Positions 24,646-32,978 of a stretch of 48,711 bases of DNA are shown piece after piece (position 1 is the stretch's first letter; each line of letters starts with the position of its first letter). The translations under genes were made by a program, and so were the position numbers. The notes under the pieces are model-generated. The model saw nothing but the letters and a program-made list of their open reading frames with translations. It was not told where the DNA came from and did no database searches. The DNA comes from Candidatus Poribacteria bacterium (lineage in GTDB: Bacteria; Poribacteria; WGA-4E; GCA-2687025): assembly GCA_018644665.1 (NCBI GenBank), contig JABGQA010000128.1, positions 1-48,711 on the forward strand. The letters run 5' to 3'.

Positions 24646-25377
24646 CTATGACAGGCCGCGATGGTACTCCTCGACGCTCTCCACGTCTACCGTCTCATCC
24701 GGCTCCATGTCCAGCTTCTGGTACAAGTCTCGACGCGCTCGCATGTCTGCGAGGAGTATCGCCTTCGCGTGCGTGGCCGCCTCCTCCGCGACCGCCGCCG
24801 GCACGACGACGACGCCGTCGTCATCGGCTCCGATGATGTCTCCGGGCTGCACTTGCGCGCCGCCGCACCCGACGGTCGTCTGAGTCTCGACCGTCATGAT
24901 GCGTCCGGGAATGATGGTGCGTCCTCGTGCGCGTGAGCATATCGGGGTCTGCTGTAGGGTGAGTTCGCCGGTGTCGCGCGCATAGCCGTCCGTGACGATG
25001 CCTACGCCCCCCGCCGCGAGCACGTTGAGGGCGTTCGCGGAGCCCCAGAACCCGACCTCGCCGGCGCCGCCCGTCGCGGTGACGACGACGTGTCCCGGCC
25101 TGATCTCACCGCTTGTGCCCACGTTGCCCACCTCGCGGAACCATACGCCGTGCGCGTCCACAATGTCCTCGGTCGTCTCGAGCTTCCACATGGGGCGGTT
25201 CGAGGGCACGCAACGCATCGTGTAAGCGACGCCCCAGAACTTCATCCCGTGCCAGAGCGGCCGAACCTCAGTGTCCATGAGGCCGATATCGAAATACCCG
25301 ATGCCGTCCAGGGCGTCGCACACGTCTACGACCCGGACGTGCTTGTAGTGCGGGAGTAGGTCGAACGTGTCTGACAT
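24646..25377 (-). CDS. RraA-like / HMG aldolase-family protein
   Basis: A 243-aa member of the RraA/4-hydroxy-4-methyl-2-oxoglutarate aldolase family, metal-dependent class II aldolases or oxaloacetate decarboxylases that also include the RNase E inhibitor RraA. The signature is in LAAGGVGIVTDGYARDT, matching the GGxxGxVxDGxxRD core with the active-site Arg-Asp pair. The N-terminus VRVVDVCDALDGIGY is also typical. ATG 25377 with GAGGG upstream was chosen; the in-frame extension to 25494 covers a hairpin region and is unlikely to be coding. In this catabolic operon an aldolase or decarboxylase role is more likely than RNase E control. Confidence 0.9.
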   Translation of the reverse strand: MSDTFDLLPHYKHVRVVDVCDALDGIGYFDIGLMDTEVRPLWHGMKFWGVAYTMRCVPSNRPMWKLETTEDIVDAHGVWFREVGNVGTSGEIRPGHVVVTATGGAGEVGFWGSANALNVLAAGGVGIVTDGYARDTGELTLQQTPICSRARGRTIIPGRIMTVETQTTVGCGGAQVQPGDIIGADDDGVVVVPAAVAEEAATHAKAILLADMRARRDLYQKLDMEPDETVDVESVEEYHRGLS

Positions 25378-25428
25378 CGTGCTGCCCTCGTCGTGTGGAG
25401 GCCGCTTGGCATGTTGCCTGCGATGCGT

Positions 25429-25434
25429 AGCATA
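25429..25434 (-). promoter_or_regulatory. Possible -10 box before RraA-like gene
   Basis: The minus strand reads TATGCT, about 52 nt before the RraA-like start codon. The 13-bp hairpin at 25436-25474 ends 2 nt upstream, where a -35 and spacer would be, so it could be an operator. Confidence 0.25.
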
Positions 25435-25435
25435 C

Positions 25436-25474
25436 CGCTCTCGGCGCCGAAGCGCGACTGAGGCGCCGAGAGCG
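25436..25474. repeat. Perfect 13-bp inverted repeat
   Basis: CGCTCTCGGCGCC (25436-25448) and GGCGCCGAGAGCG (25462-25474) pair perfectly around a 13-nt loop. In the minus direction it starts 36 nt after the stop of the one-helix protein gene and precedes the RraA-like gene. It may be a terminator or attenuator without T tract, or an operator. Confidence 0.6.
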
Positions 25475-25509
25475 TACTCGCCGGCAACTGTCACGGACGG
25501 GCGCCTAGC

Positions 25510-25680
25510 CTACCTTCCGAGCAGTGCTGCGTCGCGAATCCACGCCGCGACTACCGACGCGAACGACAGGACCAAAGCCACCACGGCCAGGAGACACCCG
25601 CATCCGACCAGAACCAGGCCGCGTCGTTCGCGCCGGTCTCGGGCCTCGGCGGCGCCCGGGTCGTCCCAGAGTGCTCCCAC
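25510..25680 (-). CDS. One-helix membrane protein next to the DUF6785 protein (56 aa)
   Basis: A 56-aa frame starting at GTG 25680 with a near-perfect GGGGAG 5 nt upstream. An acidic and then basic N-terminal part (GALWDDPGAAEARDRRERR) precedes one long hydrophobic helix (GLVLVGCGCLLAVVALVLSF and on), then a short tail. The basic residues before the helix predict a cytoplasmic N-terminus. It lies 69 nt after the DUF6785 stop codon and in the same reading frame, with no other stop between. A role as small accessory subunit of the DUF6785 protein, as small subunits accompany some transporters, is inference. No homolog is recognised. Confidence 0.6.
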   Translation of the reverse strand: MGALWDDPGAAEARDRRERRGLVLVGCGCLLAVVALVLSFASVVAAWIRDAALLGR

Positions 25681-25749
25681 GTCGTCTCCCCGTTCTGCGT
25701 CGCGGCCAGAGCATTCATCCGCGCGTTCTGGGCCCCACCACCGCCAGGG

Positions 25750-27636
25750 TCAATGCCAGACCCCGTACGTTGGCATGTCCCACAGCAGGCCGATGAGGCT
25801 CCACACGCAGCCCACCGTATAGTCGCCGAGAAGGATGCCCAGGAACAGCGGGGCCGCGTTCCTGTACGTCCTCACGCCTCCCATGCGCAGTATCAGCAGC
25901 TTCAGCGCCCAACTGATGAACGTCGCGAACCACAGGCCGATGAAGCCGCCTCCGGTAGTCAGGACATAGCCCGCCGGGTGGAACGGAAACCACAGGAACC
26001 GCGACTTCAGGATCATCAGCAGCACCGTTATCCCAAACCCGCCGGCCATACCGATGACCTCCAGCGGCCGAGCCGGGCGCGGATACGCCACCCACGACTG
26101 TAGGCGGCTATACGTCTCGTTCCCCATGTATACCAGCCAGCCACGCGCGCGGTTGTCGGCGCCCATGCCGTACAGCACGTGCAGGTATATCCAGAACGTG
26201 ATGAGGGTGCCGACAACTGTCGTCAGCGTCATGCCTATGACCATCGCGCGAGGACGCACTCCACCGCGCTCGGCGATCCTAAGCGCCTCCAATTGGCTCG
26301 GCATGGGGTGCGCGCGGAAGCACCGCGTCATCGGGTACAGCAGCGTCATCATCGACAGGTTCCGGCCGCCGAACACCCCTGTGCCCATGCCCGCCACCAG
26401 CGTCCGCCCGGGATCGGTGAGGATGACCTGGTGGACGGGCGGACCGACCTCGGCCCTCGATCGGGCAATGCCGATGACCATCGGGAAGTAGATGGCGAAG
26501 TACAGCGCGAAGACCCACCACGACATGCCCGCCGCGATCCAAACGACGCCCAGTATCGCCACGCCCGAGACCACACCTATCAGCGCGACGCGGTAGCTCA
26601 CGGCCTCGCCCGTGTCGATACGACGGCCGCCTACGCCACCCGTGACGATGTAGCGCCCCATTTCGATGAACCATCGTCGGCCCAGCCACAGCGGGATCAG
26701 CCCGAACGCTACCCAGGCGCCGATTGACTGCTCGAACCCGTAGTGGCGCTGTCCACCGACCGCGACGACGAACACTCGCCAAAGGCGACCGAGGATGTAG
26801 AAGAACCAGACCGAGAACGACAGGTCCAATGGCGTGAAGTACATTAGCCCGACCACGAACGGGTAGAACGCCACGGAGATGCCACCCATGGCGCGCCACG
26901 GCGTGGTCGTGAACGTCGCCACGTGGAGGCCCTTGATCGGCAGCGTCGGGACGAGGGGTTGTAGGAAGGCGACGCCGTTCCACACGTCCAGCGACGCCAC
27001 GAACACGAACCCGAGCCACATCCACCGGTTCTTGAAGAAACGGACGGGATCGGCTGTGAGCGCGAGCGGGAGCTGCGTGATGGGATAGGTGAGCTTCTCG
27101 TGTTCGGTCCACTGACGCCGGAGCAGCACTGCCGTCAGCATCAGCACCGTCCACAGGACGACGATGATCCCAGTCCACGCCAGGGCGGGCGCCGCCCAGG
27201 CGCGCATCGCGCGCGGCGTGTATAGGGATGCGTCGCCCTCGAAGTAGCCGCGCAGCGCGTCGCGGTCCTTCACCACGAGCCACCCCGGCAGGTGATGGCC
27301 GAAGAGCGCCGGCCAGTCGTTCTCGGGCGACGCGAACCAGTAGACGTGCTCCATCGCGGGGAGCAGGTAGCCCATCATCGTATGGCCGCTGATAGTCGTG
27401 AGAATGACCACCATGACGTACAGGACCAGGATCTCGGCCCGTGTCGGCGCGAGACGCGGGGCGATCCGGCGTAGCGCGCCGCCGCCGATGACGAGCAGGA
27501 ACAGGGCGAACACGGCGTTGAAGAACAGCGAAGCTATGGTGAGCTGCGTCGAGTGCCACACCTCGCTGCCGAGCATCACCCACCACGAGTTGAGCGCGAT
27601 GAGCACGACGCCGACGGGAAACACCTGCCAGCGCAC
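25750..27636 (-). CDS. DUF6785/DUF6784 multi-pass membrane protein
   Basis: A 628-aa integral membrane protein with about twelve hydrophobic segments, beginning VFPVGVVLIALNSWWVM. It matches the DUF6785 family (C-terminal DUF6784 section), common in Poribacteria, Planctomycetes and Lentisphaerae and of unknown function. Conserved-looking pieces are TTISGHTMMGYLLP in an early helix, HEKLTYPITQLPLAL in a loop, and the closing MPTYGVW. The size and layout recall oligopeptide-transporter (OPT)-like carriers, and its position before sulfatase, RraA, PhyH and dehydrogenase genes suits an importer; both are inference. It starts at GTG 27636 with a weak ribosome-binding site, and no other start is available before an upstream stop. 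Confidence 0.88.
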   Translation of the reverse strand: MRWQVFPVGVVLIALNSWWVMLGSEVWHSTQLTIASLFFNAVFALFLLVIGGGALRRIAPRLAPTRAEILVLYVMVVILTTISGHTMMGYLLPAMEHVYWFASPENDWPALFGHHLPGWLVVKDRDALRGYFEGDASLYTPRAMRAWAAPALAWTGIIVVLWTVLMLTAVLLRRQWTEHEKLTYPITQLPLALTADPVRFFKNRWMWLGFVFVASLDVWNGVAFLQPLVPTLPIKGLHVATFTTTPWRAMGGISVAFYPFVVGLMYFTPLDLSFSVWFFYILGRLWRVFVVAVGGQRHYGFEQSIGAWVAFGLIPLWLGRRWFIEMGRYIVTGGVGGRRIDTGEAVSYRVALIGVVSGVAILGVVWIAAGMSWWVFALYFAIYFPMVIGIARSRAEVGPPVHQVILTDPGRTLVAGMGTGVFGGRNLSMMTLLYPMTRCFRAHPMPSQLEALRIAERGGVRPRAMVIGMTLTTVVGTLITFWIYLHVLYGMGADNRARGWLVYMGNETYSRLQSWVAYPRPARPLEVIGMAGGFGITVLLMILKSRFLWFPFHPAGYVLTTGGGFIGLWFATFISWALKLLILRMGGVRTYRNAAPLFLGILLGDYTVGCVWSLIGLLWDMPTYGVWH

Positions 27637-28015
27637 GCCTGTCGTCTCGGAAAGCTTTGGGCGCGACGTGTCGATGAGCGTCTTCCCGGTAGCGCCCGCG
27701 CGGCGGCAGGCTCTCGGTCTTGGGGTTCAGATGATGTCCAGTGCGACGGCGTGGGCCGGGCACGAGCGGCGGGCAACCTGAGACCGCCTCTGTGGAACTG
27801 GTCGGGATGGAAGGCGCTGGTTTCACGCCGCGCTCGGCGGCCGCGATGCGGCGACTTGACCTCCCTATCGACGCGCACACATGACGGGCCTCGGCCGCCA
27901 ATCCGGCGCGCGTCCATTGTCGGCATTCTGTCACGCATGGCGAGGCCACGTAACGGCCGCTGTCGGATGTCACCGCGAAGGTGCGGGGTCTCGCCCGCCG
28001 GAGCTCGCCCTGGGT
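27637..28015. other. Intergenic region without recognised gene
   Basis: About 380 nt separate the GH144-like gene end from the DUF6785 start. I found no protein-like frame, RNA or clear promoter. It should contain the promoter for the reverse operon 27636-20653. Confidence 0.4.
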
Positions 28016-28039
28016 CCGCGCCGCCACGTGGCGGCGCGG
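28016..28039. terminator. 24-bp perfect palindrome after the glucanase gene
   Basis: CCGCGCCGCCAC (28016-28027) and GTGGCGGCGCGG (28028-28039) are perfect reverse complements, giving a 10-bp stem with an ACGT loop. It begins 8 nt past the stop codon of the GH144-like gene on the minus strand. No T run follows. A Rho-assisted terminator or mRNA 3'-end stabiliser is likely; a protein-binding palindrome is the alternative. Confidence 0.5.
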
Positions 28040-28047
28040 AGGCGTGC

Positions 28048-29307
28048 CTAGTCGTCGTCCACGGCGTGGAAGCCCACGGCGTCGAGGGCGCGACCGATGG
28101 CGGGGATGCGGCCGAAGCGCTCCCACACCAACCCGGAGCGGTGATTCTCGATCATCAGCACCGCTGCCCCGACGTCGATACCGATAACGTCGGGCGCCCA
28201 GAACTCGCGGTCGACGTTGATGGAGTCGGTGAAGCCGTATTTCCCCCACACCCGATCGCCGTGCGTGTCCATCAGATGACCCGCGAACGACTGCACGCTC
28301 TCAGGGGTGAACGGCAGCGACGCGAGCGTCGCGAGGATCGCGACGGTCCCATCGTGCTCCTCGCGTCCTGGCGGGGCGGAATACGCCCGGTAGCCGTCGG
28401 GGCCGTCACAGGCGCTCAGACCCCACAGGTCGGGCCCGTACGTCTCGTACGCGTCGGCGTTGTCGATGCAGTACTGCCGGTTGGCCAACGTCGCGTTTAC
28501 GGAGCTCTGCCAGTAGTCTCTGCCCTCTCCGTCGACGATGCCACGGAAGTCGACGAAGGCATGGCTGAACTGATGCGTAAACAGCGGGCCCACGCGGAAC
28601 GCGCGATGACCCGCGTACTCCCCTTCGGGGCGCTCCCACGCGTTCCACGTCGACGCCGGGATCGCGTGCGTCGGCGAGCCGATCGCCAGCAGATAGAGCA
28701 CCATGTGCTCGGAGTAGGAATCCCACCGGCTGCGTAGAAACCCCGATTCCGGTTTCCACCCGTGGCAGAGCGTCATCGACCGCGGCCTCTCGCCACCGTC
28801 CGTCAACATCCACGGGAAATCGACACGAGCGTACACGTCGTTCGCGAGAGTCTCGATCTCGCCGCCGAAGTAGGCGCCGGCCGTCAGCGCGCCCGCGAGA
28901 AGCAGCGCCGTGTCGATGGACGACAGCTCGCACTGCCAGACGCGCTCGCCGGTTCGCATGTCCACGAAGTGATAGTACCAGCCGTGCTCGTGGGGCATCT
29001 CCCGCAGAAGGTAGGTCAGAGTGACGCGCGCCTGCTCCCGTGCTTCGGCCGCCGGCCGCCACCCTCGCTCCGCGGCGATCGGGAACGCGGCAAGGCCGAA
29101 CCCGGTCGCGGCTAGACTACTGACTGTGTAGGAATCGTCCCCGAAGTTGGCGGCCCGGTCCTTCACAAGACCGGTGCGCGGGTCCGCCTCGGCCCGGAAG
29201 TAATCCGTGGCACGCTGCTGGTACTGCGGAAGCAGGGCGTCAGGATCGGCGGCGGCTGGCAATGCGAACGCGCCCACCAGGAGCGCCAGCGACCACGCGA
29301 CCGGCAT
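28048..29307 (-). CDS. GH144-like beta-1,2-glucan hydrolase (glycoamylase-like domain)
   Basis: A 419-aa exported (alpha/alpha)6-barrel protein of the glycoamylase-like family that contains the GH144 endo-beta-1,2-glucanases. A Sec signal (SLALLVGAFALPAAA) is followed by ATDYFRAEADPRTGLVKDRA, SLAATGFGLAAFPIAAERGW, GWYYHFVDMRTGERVWQCEL, SSIDTALLLAGALTAGAYF and GWKPESGFLRSRWDSYSEHM, all family blocks. It should cut beta-1,2-glucans such as periplasmic or host-derived sophoro-oligosaccharides in the periplasm. It starts 3 nt after the isomerase gene, so it is co-translated. A decayed GH3 gene, the usual beta-glucosidase partner, lies at 34275-34464. Confidence 0.88.
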   Translation of the reverse strand: MPVAWSLALLVGAFALPAAADPDALLPQYQQRATDYFRAEADPRTGLVKDRAANFGDDSYTVSSLAATGFGLAAFPIAAERGWRPAAEAREQARVTLTYLLREMPHEHGWYYHFVDMRTGERVWQCELSSIDTALLLAGALTAGAYFGGEIETLANDVYARVDFPWMLTDGGERPRSMTLCHGWKPESGFLRSRWDSYSEHMVLYLLAIGSPTHAIPASTWNAWERPEGEYAGHRAFRVGPLFTHQFSHAFVDFRGIVDGEGRDYWQSSVNATLANRQYCIDNADAYETYGPDLWGLSACDGPDGYRAYSAPPGREEHDGTVAILATLASLPFTPESVQSFAGHLMDTHGDRVWGKYGFTDSINVDREFWAPDVIGIDVGAAVLMIENHRSGLVWERFGRIPAIGRALDAVGFHAVDDD

Positions 29308-29310
29308 GGG

Positions 29311-30096
29311 CTAGGTCCAGAGGAAGTACTCGTGGACGAAGGCTAGGTTCGCAGCCGCGGCGGCAACCGTGTCCGCGCCGTGCGGCGTGTCGACGACGAC
29401 ATATCCGTCGAAGTCGATTTCGTCCAGCGCCTCGACGATCGGCTGGTAGGCCACCGTGCCGACGCCCAACGGACAGAGGGAGCCGCCCGCGTCGATGTCG
29501 CGCAGTCGGACCTGCGCAACGGCGCCACCCAGCGCGCGGATGTCCGCCGCCGGATCGCGGTCCAATAGGACCGAGTGCGCGATATCGTGTTCCACGCGCA
29601 CGGTCTCGGAACCGACGTCATCGAGTAGCCGCAGGATGACCTTCGTATCCGCGGCCGAGCGGATGTTGATGCCCATGCCGTGGCTCTCCGCAGCCGGCGC
29701 CACGTCCCGCAGGACCTCGGCGACGGTCTTCTGACGAACACGCCCGAATGGCTGACCACGACCGTCTAGCGGCACGACGACTGCCCATGTTCCCAGTGCG
29801 GCGGCCCGGGGTATCAATGCGTTCAGCACCTTGCCCGCGCCCTCGCGCACGCGCGCGTTCGGGTGGGCGAGCCCCATGGATTCGAACCGCTCGACGTTGA
29901 TACACGGGATGTCGAGCCGGGTCGAGTTGCGATGGTCCAGGATGCCCCGCAGGCCGGCGCGGGTCCACATCGGGTGCTCGCGCGTGTTCCGCCGGCCCAA
30001 GGTCACATCGATGCCAGTGAACCCGAGGTTCTTGGCGATGTCGAACGTGCGGTCGAGCGCCTCGTGGAGCGCGGAATCACGGATGGCGGTCTTCAT
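29311..30096 (-). CDS. Sugar phosphate isomerase/epimerase-like TIM barrel
   Basis: A 261-aa xylose-isomerase-like TIM-barrel protein, smaller at the N-terminus than the copy at 11624 and only distantly similar to it. Visible family pieces are AKNLGFTGIDVTLGRRN, WAVVVPLDGRGQPFGRV, MGINIRSAADTKVILRLLDD, VRVEHDIAHSVLLDRDPA, QVRLRDIDAGG and FDGYVVVDTPHG. Metal ligands are less clear than in the other copy. Its ATG overlaps the stop of the zinc-ribbon gene (ATGA, 30096-30093) and it is followed within 3 nt by the glucanase gene. A role in processing sugars released by that glucanase is inference. Confidence 0.83.
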   Translation of the reverse strand: MKTAIRDSALHEALDRTFDIAKNLGFTGIDVTLGRRNTREHPMWTRAGLRGILDHRNSTRLDIPCINVERFESMGLAHPNARVREGAGKVLNALIPRAAALGTWAVVVPLDGRGQPFGRVRQKTVAEVLRDVAPAAESHGMGINIRSAADTKVILRLLDDVGSETVRVEHDIAHSVLLDRDPAADIRALGGAVAQVRLRDIDAGGSLCPLGVGTVAYQPIVEALDEIDFDGYVVVDTPHGADTVAAAAANLAFVHEYFLWT

Positions 30097-30377
30097 TGTT
30101 CGCGGAGTTCCTCGACGTCTTGCGGAAGTATGTCCAGGCTACTCGCCTCGCCGTGCAGCTCTGCCACGCACGAGCCACACAGATGATGATGGTAGCCGGA
30201 CATGAACTGCCTTTCGACAAACGCGTCTTCGCCGCCTTCTCGACCGCACAGGCTGCATTCCTGCATCGGCTCCTCGTCGGCGTCTTCGGTCAACGCGCGA
30301 CGCCGTCGGCTCGACACTGCGAGCAGGAGGAGCATCACGGCGAAGAAGCCGACGACGAACCAGTGGAAGGTCGGCAT
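30093..30377 (-). CDS. Small membrane-anchored zinc-ribbon protein
   Basis: A 94-aa protein with one N-terminal transmembrane helix (FHWFVVGFFAVMLLLLAV) followed by RRRR, predicting a cytoplasmic C-terminal part. That part has a four-Cys zinc ribbon: CSLCG (Cys 41, 44) and CGSC (Cys 67, 70), with HHH between. ATG 30377 was chosen; a TTG at 30380 is possible. It overlaps the isomerase gene by 4 bp and follows the beta-barrel gene by 43 nt, so it belongs to the lptFG operon. No family is recognised; zinc binding is inferred from the Cys spacing. Confidence 0.7.
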   Translation of the reverse strand: MPTFHWFVVGFFAVMLLLLAVSSRRRRALTEDADEEPMQECSLCGREGGEDAFVERQFMSGYHHHLCGSCVAELHGEASSLDILPQDVEELREQ

Positions 30378-30420
30378 CAATCACACGCCGCCCGAACGGC
30401 CGCGCAATGCCGCGTCCCGA

Positions 30421-31761
30421 CTAGTAGCCCAGCGACAGGCCGATTTGGACGTTCGTCTTCTGGATCGTCTCGAAGCCATCCTCGTCCTTGCGTTCACGGA
30501 ACCGGAACTCACGCGTCACCAACACCTGCACGGGACCCGCGATGTTGTACGCCACCTCGACGATGAACAGAGACTTCTCGTCCAAATCGACCAGATCCTC
30601 CAGGAACGACTCGTCGTCGCTGCTGGATATGCCACGCTTGATGTAGAACGCGCGCAGATCGACTTCCTGGATCAGGTCCGTCTCCACCAGTCGCAGCCCG
30701 AGCTTCGGGTCGGAGTTGGGCCCGTCTCCGTCGTAGTCCTCGTACAGACCGCTCAGGTGGACCTGGTCCAAGACGTTGAGCGACGCCTTGCCGAAAACGC
30801 CCTTCGTGGCGTCGTTCGCGGGGTTGAACTGGATGCCCTGCACACCGCCTTCGAGCAGGTCGGCGGTGCGCGCGCGCGCCTCGTAGTTGTAGTCGAACAG
30901 CGACGGCTCGAACCCGGCGTCGAACGTGCGGTATTCGAGCTTCGCGTGCAGCTTGGAGACCTCGAGTCCGATACCCACGGCGTTACCACTCACGTCCTCG
31001 GACTCGGCTCCCAGCACGGGCAGCGACTCGAACGCCAGTTCGTCGTACACCTCCACGAGCAGGCTGTCCGTCGAGATGATCGGAATCGACGCGTCGAGCG
31101 CGTACGTCTGGAGCGCGTCCTCGTCCTCGTGCGACGGTATCGGGTCTACATCGGTCAGATAGGACGCACCGACCGCTAGGCGATTGAGGATGGGGAGCCG
31201 CAACGGACGGAAGTACGCCCGGGCGCCGAACAACTCGGGGTTGTCGATGTTGTTCAGCACCGACTCCAACCCCCACACGCGCCGGTTGACGTTCAGCCGC
31301 GCGCCACGCCGGTCGAGGTTCGAGTACCCCTCCATCAGCATGCCGTGCCCGATGTTGACGTCGAACAGCTCGCCGTACAGGGCGTAGAAGGGAGATCGGG
31401 GGTAGGCCCAGCGCACGTACCTCACTGACCGCAGAAACGACCCGAACGAGTCCCACTCCTCGCCGTCCTCGGTGAGTAACTTCGTGCCGTCCTCATTCTC
31501 TGGCGTGCCGATCAGGAGCACGCCTTTCATCCCGATTCCGAGCCTGCCGAAGCTCAGGTCCGGGCGCAGATCGACGCGCCAGTACGGGTCACCATCAATC
31601 ACCGTGAGACCCGTGAAGGCGGTCATCCTCGCCGGGTTCAGTTCCTCGACGGACGGCGACATGTTGCGAAGGTCGCCCACGGATAGTTGCGCGCGCGCTG
31701 CCATACCAACGGCGATCATCAGCCCACATGCAAGCGCGAGCCGTGCTTTTGCGGGGTACAT
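30421..31761 (-). CDS. Outer-membrane beta-barrel protein in lptFG operon
   Basis: A 446-aa predicted outer-membrane barrel. ATG 31761 has GGAGGAG about 6 nt upstream; a signal peptide (LALACGLMIAVGMAARA) ends before AQLSVGDL. The body alternates amphipathic strands with acidic loops, and the last strand ends TNVQIGLSLGY with a terminal Tyr, as BAM substrates do. The segment YALYGELFDVNIGHGMLMEGY resembles strands in alginate-export or capsule-channel proteins, but I cannot place it in a family. It follows lptG by 80 nt. LptD, the usual lipopolysaccharide translocon, is much larger, so this is not LptD. Confidence 0.75.
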   Translation of the reverse strand: MYPAKARLALACGLMIAVGMAARAQLSVGDLRNMSPSVEELNPARMTAFTGLTVIDGDPYWRVDLRPDLSFGRLGIGMKGVLLIGTPENEDGTKLLTEDGEEWDSFGSFLRSVRYVRWAYPRSPFYALYGELFDVNIGHGMLMEGYSNLDRRGARLNVNRRVWGLESVLNNIDNPELFGARAYFRPLRLPILNRLAVGASYLTDVDPIPSHEDEDALQTYALDASIPIISTDSLLVEVYDELAFESLPVLGAESEDVSGNAVGIGLEVSKLHAKLEYRTFDAGFEPSLFDYNYEARARTADLLEGGVQGIQFNPANDATKGVFGKASLNVLDQVHLSGLYEDYDGDGPNSDPKLGLRLVETDLIQEVDLRAFYIKRGISSSDDESFLEDLVDLDEKSLFIVEVAYNIAGPVQVLVTREFRFRERKDEDGFETIQKTNVQIGLSLGY

Positions 31762-31841
31762 CGTAGCTCCTCCAGCAGATGGCGCCTGTCCGGCTACTAT
31801 CATCTAACGACCGACGGCGTTTGGGGATACACGAAAGGCGG

Positions 31842-32978
31842 TCACCGCTTTACCGCGCGTAGCAGCAGCGCCGCCACGCATGCGAAAACCACATTCCCTA
31901 TCCACGCGGCCGCGGACGGTGGAATGCGTCCGTTTTCTCCCATCGCCTCGAAGGTCGCGATCGCCAGCCCCCAGTAGACGAAGCTGATGAGCATGGTAGC
32001 GGGGAATCCCGCCGCGAGGGCGAATCGACCGAACTGCAACGACAACGGCACGGCCAGCAGCACGCCCACCAACAGAGCGAATGAATACGCGATGTTGTGA
32101 TGGAACCGCACGATCTCTCGACGCACCGGGAACCCCGCGCGTCGCTTGAACGCGATGACCTCCCGGAGTTCGGCGAACGTCATCTCCTCTGGCTTGCTCG
32201 CAGCCGCAATTAAGGTGGCCGGATCGGTGTCCAAAGGTCGGTGCAGGAGCGTGAACGCTTCGAGGGAACTGCCCCCGTCCGTGTCGTACCGACGTTGCCA
32301 CCCACCCTTCAGCTCCCAGGACGCGTCGGTCCAGCCGGCCGTGCGGGCGTAGATCTCGTTGCGTAGTTCGCCGCCGCTCATCTCGTAGAACGTCAGCTTG
32401 TACGCGCTGCCGGTGGCGACATTCAACTGCGCGATGAAGCAGAGAGCCCCGCCCGACTCGCGGTAGACGATGTGCTGGTCGCTTTCTACCTTCCGTGTCT
32501 GCCCCATCTGCGCGGCTGCGTGGGCAGCGGGAGCCACTATCCGGTCGGTGAAGACAAGCGCGATGACGCAGCACGCGAAGGTGAAGATGGCGATCGGAGT
32601 CACCAGTCGCAGCAGGTTCGTACCCGACGCCCGAAACGCCGTGATCTCGTTCGCGCGGAGCAAGCTGCCCATCGTGAGGAACGCGCCCAGGATTCCCGCG
32701 TACGGAACCACCTCCATCACGCGCGCGGGCGCATGGAGCGCGAACAGCTTGAAGGCCGCCATCACGGAGGCGTTCGGGTCGAGGAACATGTTGCCGAGTT
32801 CACGGTCGCTCAGGCGGATGGTAAGGATGAGCGCGACTTCGAACGAGAACGCGGCAAGGAAGAGCGTGGAGAACTTGCGCAGCACGTACCGGTCGAATAT
32901 CGACATCGGCGCGTACGCCACGGCCAGGCCGAGCAACACGCAGGGCAGGATGACGTAAAGTAGGAGGTCGGCAATCAT
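31842..32978 (-). CDS. lptG: LPS export ABC permease, LptG-like
   Basis: A 378-aa YjgP/YjgQ-family permease that with LptF and LptB2 extracts lipopolysaccharide from the inner membrane. Typical features are MSIFDRYVLRKFSTLFLAAF near the N-terminus, LRANEITAFRASGTNLLRL with the coupling helix, a central periplasmic beta-jellyroll, and three C-terminal helices. ATG 32978 overlaps the lptF stop by 4 bp (ATGA), arguing for this start; it adds one hydrophobic helix (MIADLLLYVILPCVLLGLAV) before the usual MSIFDRYV start at 32909, which is odd. The stop overlaps a small GC hairpin at 31836-31857. Confidence 0.9.
   Translation of the reverse strand: MIADLLLYVILPCVLLGLAVAYAPMSIFDRYVLRKFSTLFLAAFSFEVALILTIRLSDRELGNMFLDPNASVMAAFKLFALHAPARVMEVVPYAGILGAFLTMGSLLRANEITAFRASGTNLLRLVTPIAIFTFACCVIALVFTDRIVAPAAHAAAQMGQTRKVESDQHIVYRESGGALCFIAQLNVATGSAYKLTFYEMSGGELRNEIYARTAGWTDASWELKGGWQRRYDTDGGSSLEAFTLLHRPLDTDPATLIAAASKPEEMTFAELREVIAFKRRAGFPVRREIVRFHHNIAYSFALLVGVLLAVPLSLQFGRFALAAGFPATMLISFVYWGLAIATFEAMGENGRIPPSAAAWIGNVVFACVAALLLRAVKR

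Noticed and set aside
24646..25377. Calling the RraA-like protein a regulator of RNase E
   Set aside because: The family is mostly aldolases and decarboxylases, and the operon is catabolic; no RNase E link is visible.
26279..28249. Minus-strand ORF of 656 aa overlapping the DUF6785 gene
   Set aside because: It is the out-of-frame shadow of the membrane protein and the neighbouring glucanase gene, rich in Arg and lacking hydrophobic segments or motifs.
31836..31857. Terminator at the end of lptG
   Set aside because: The GCGGTGACCGC hairpin has only a 4-bp stem and overlaps the stop codon; the next gene of the operon follows, so termination here is unlikely.
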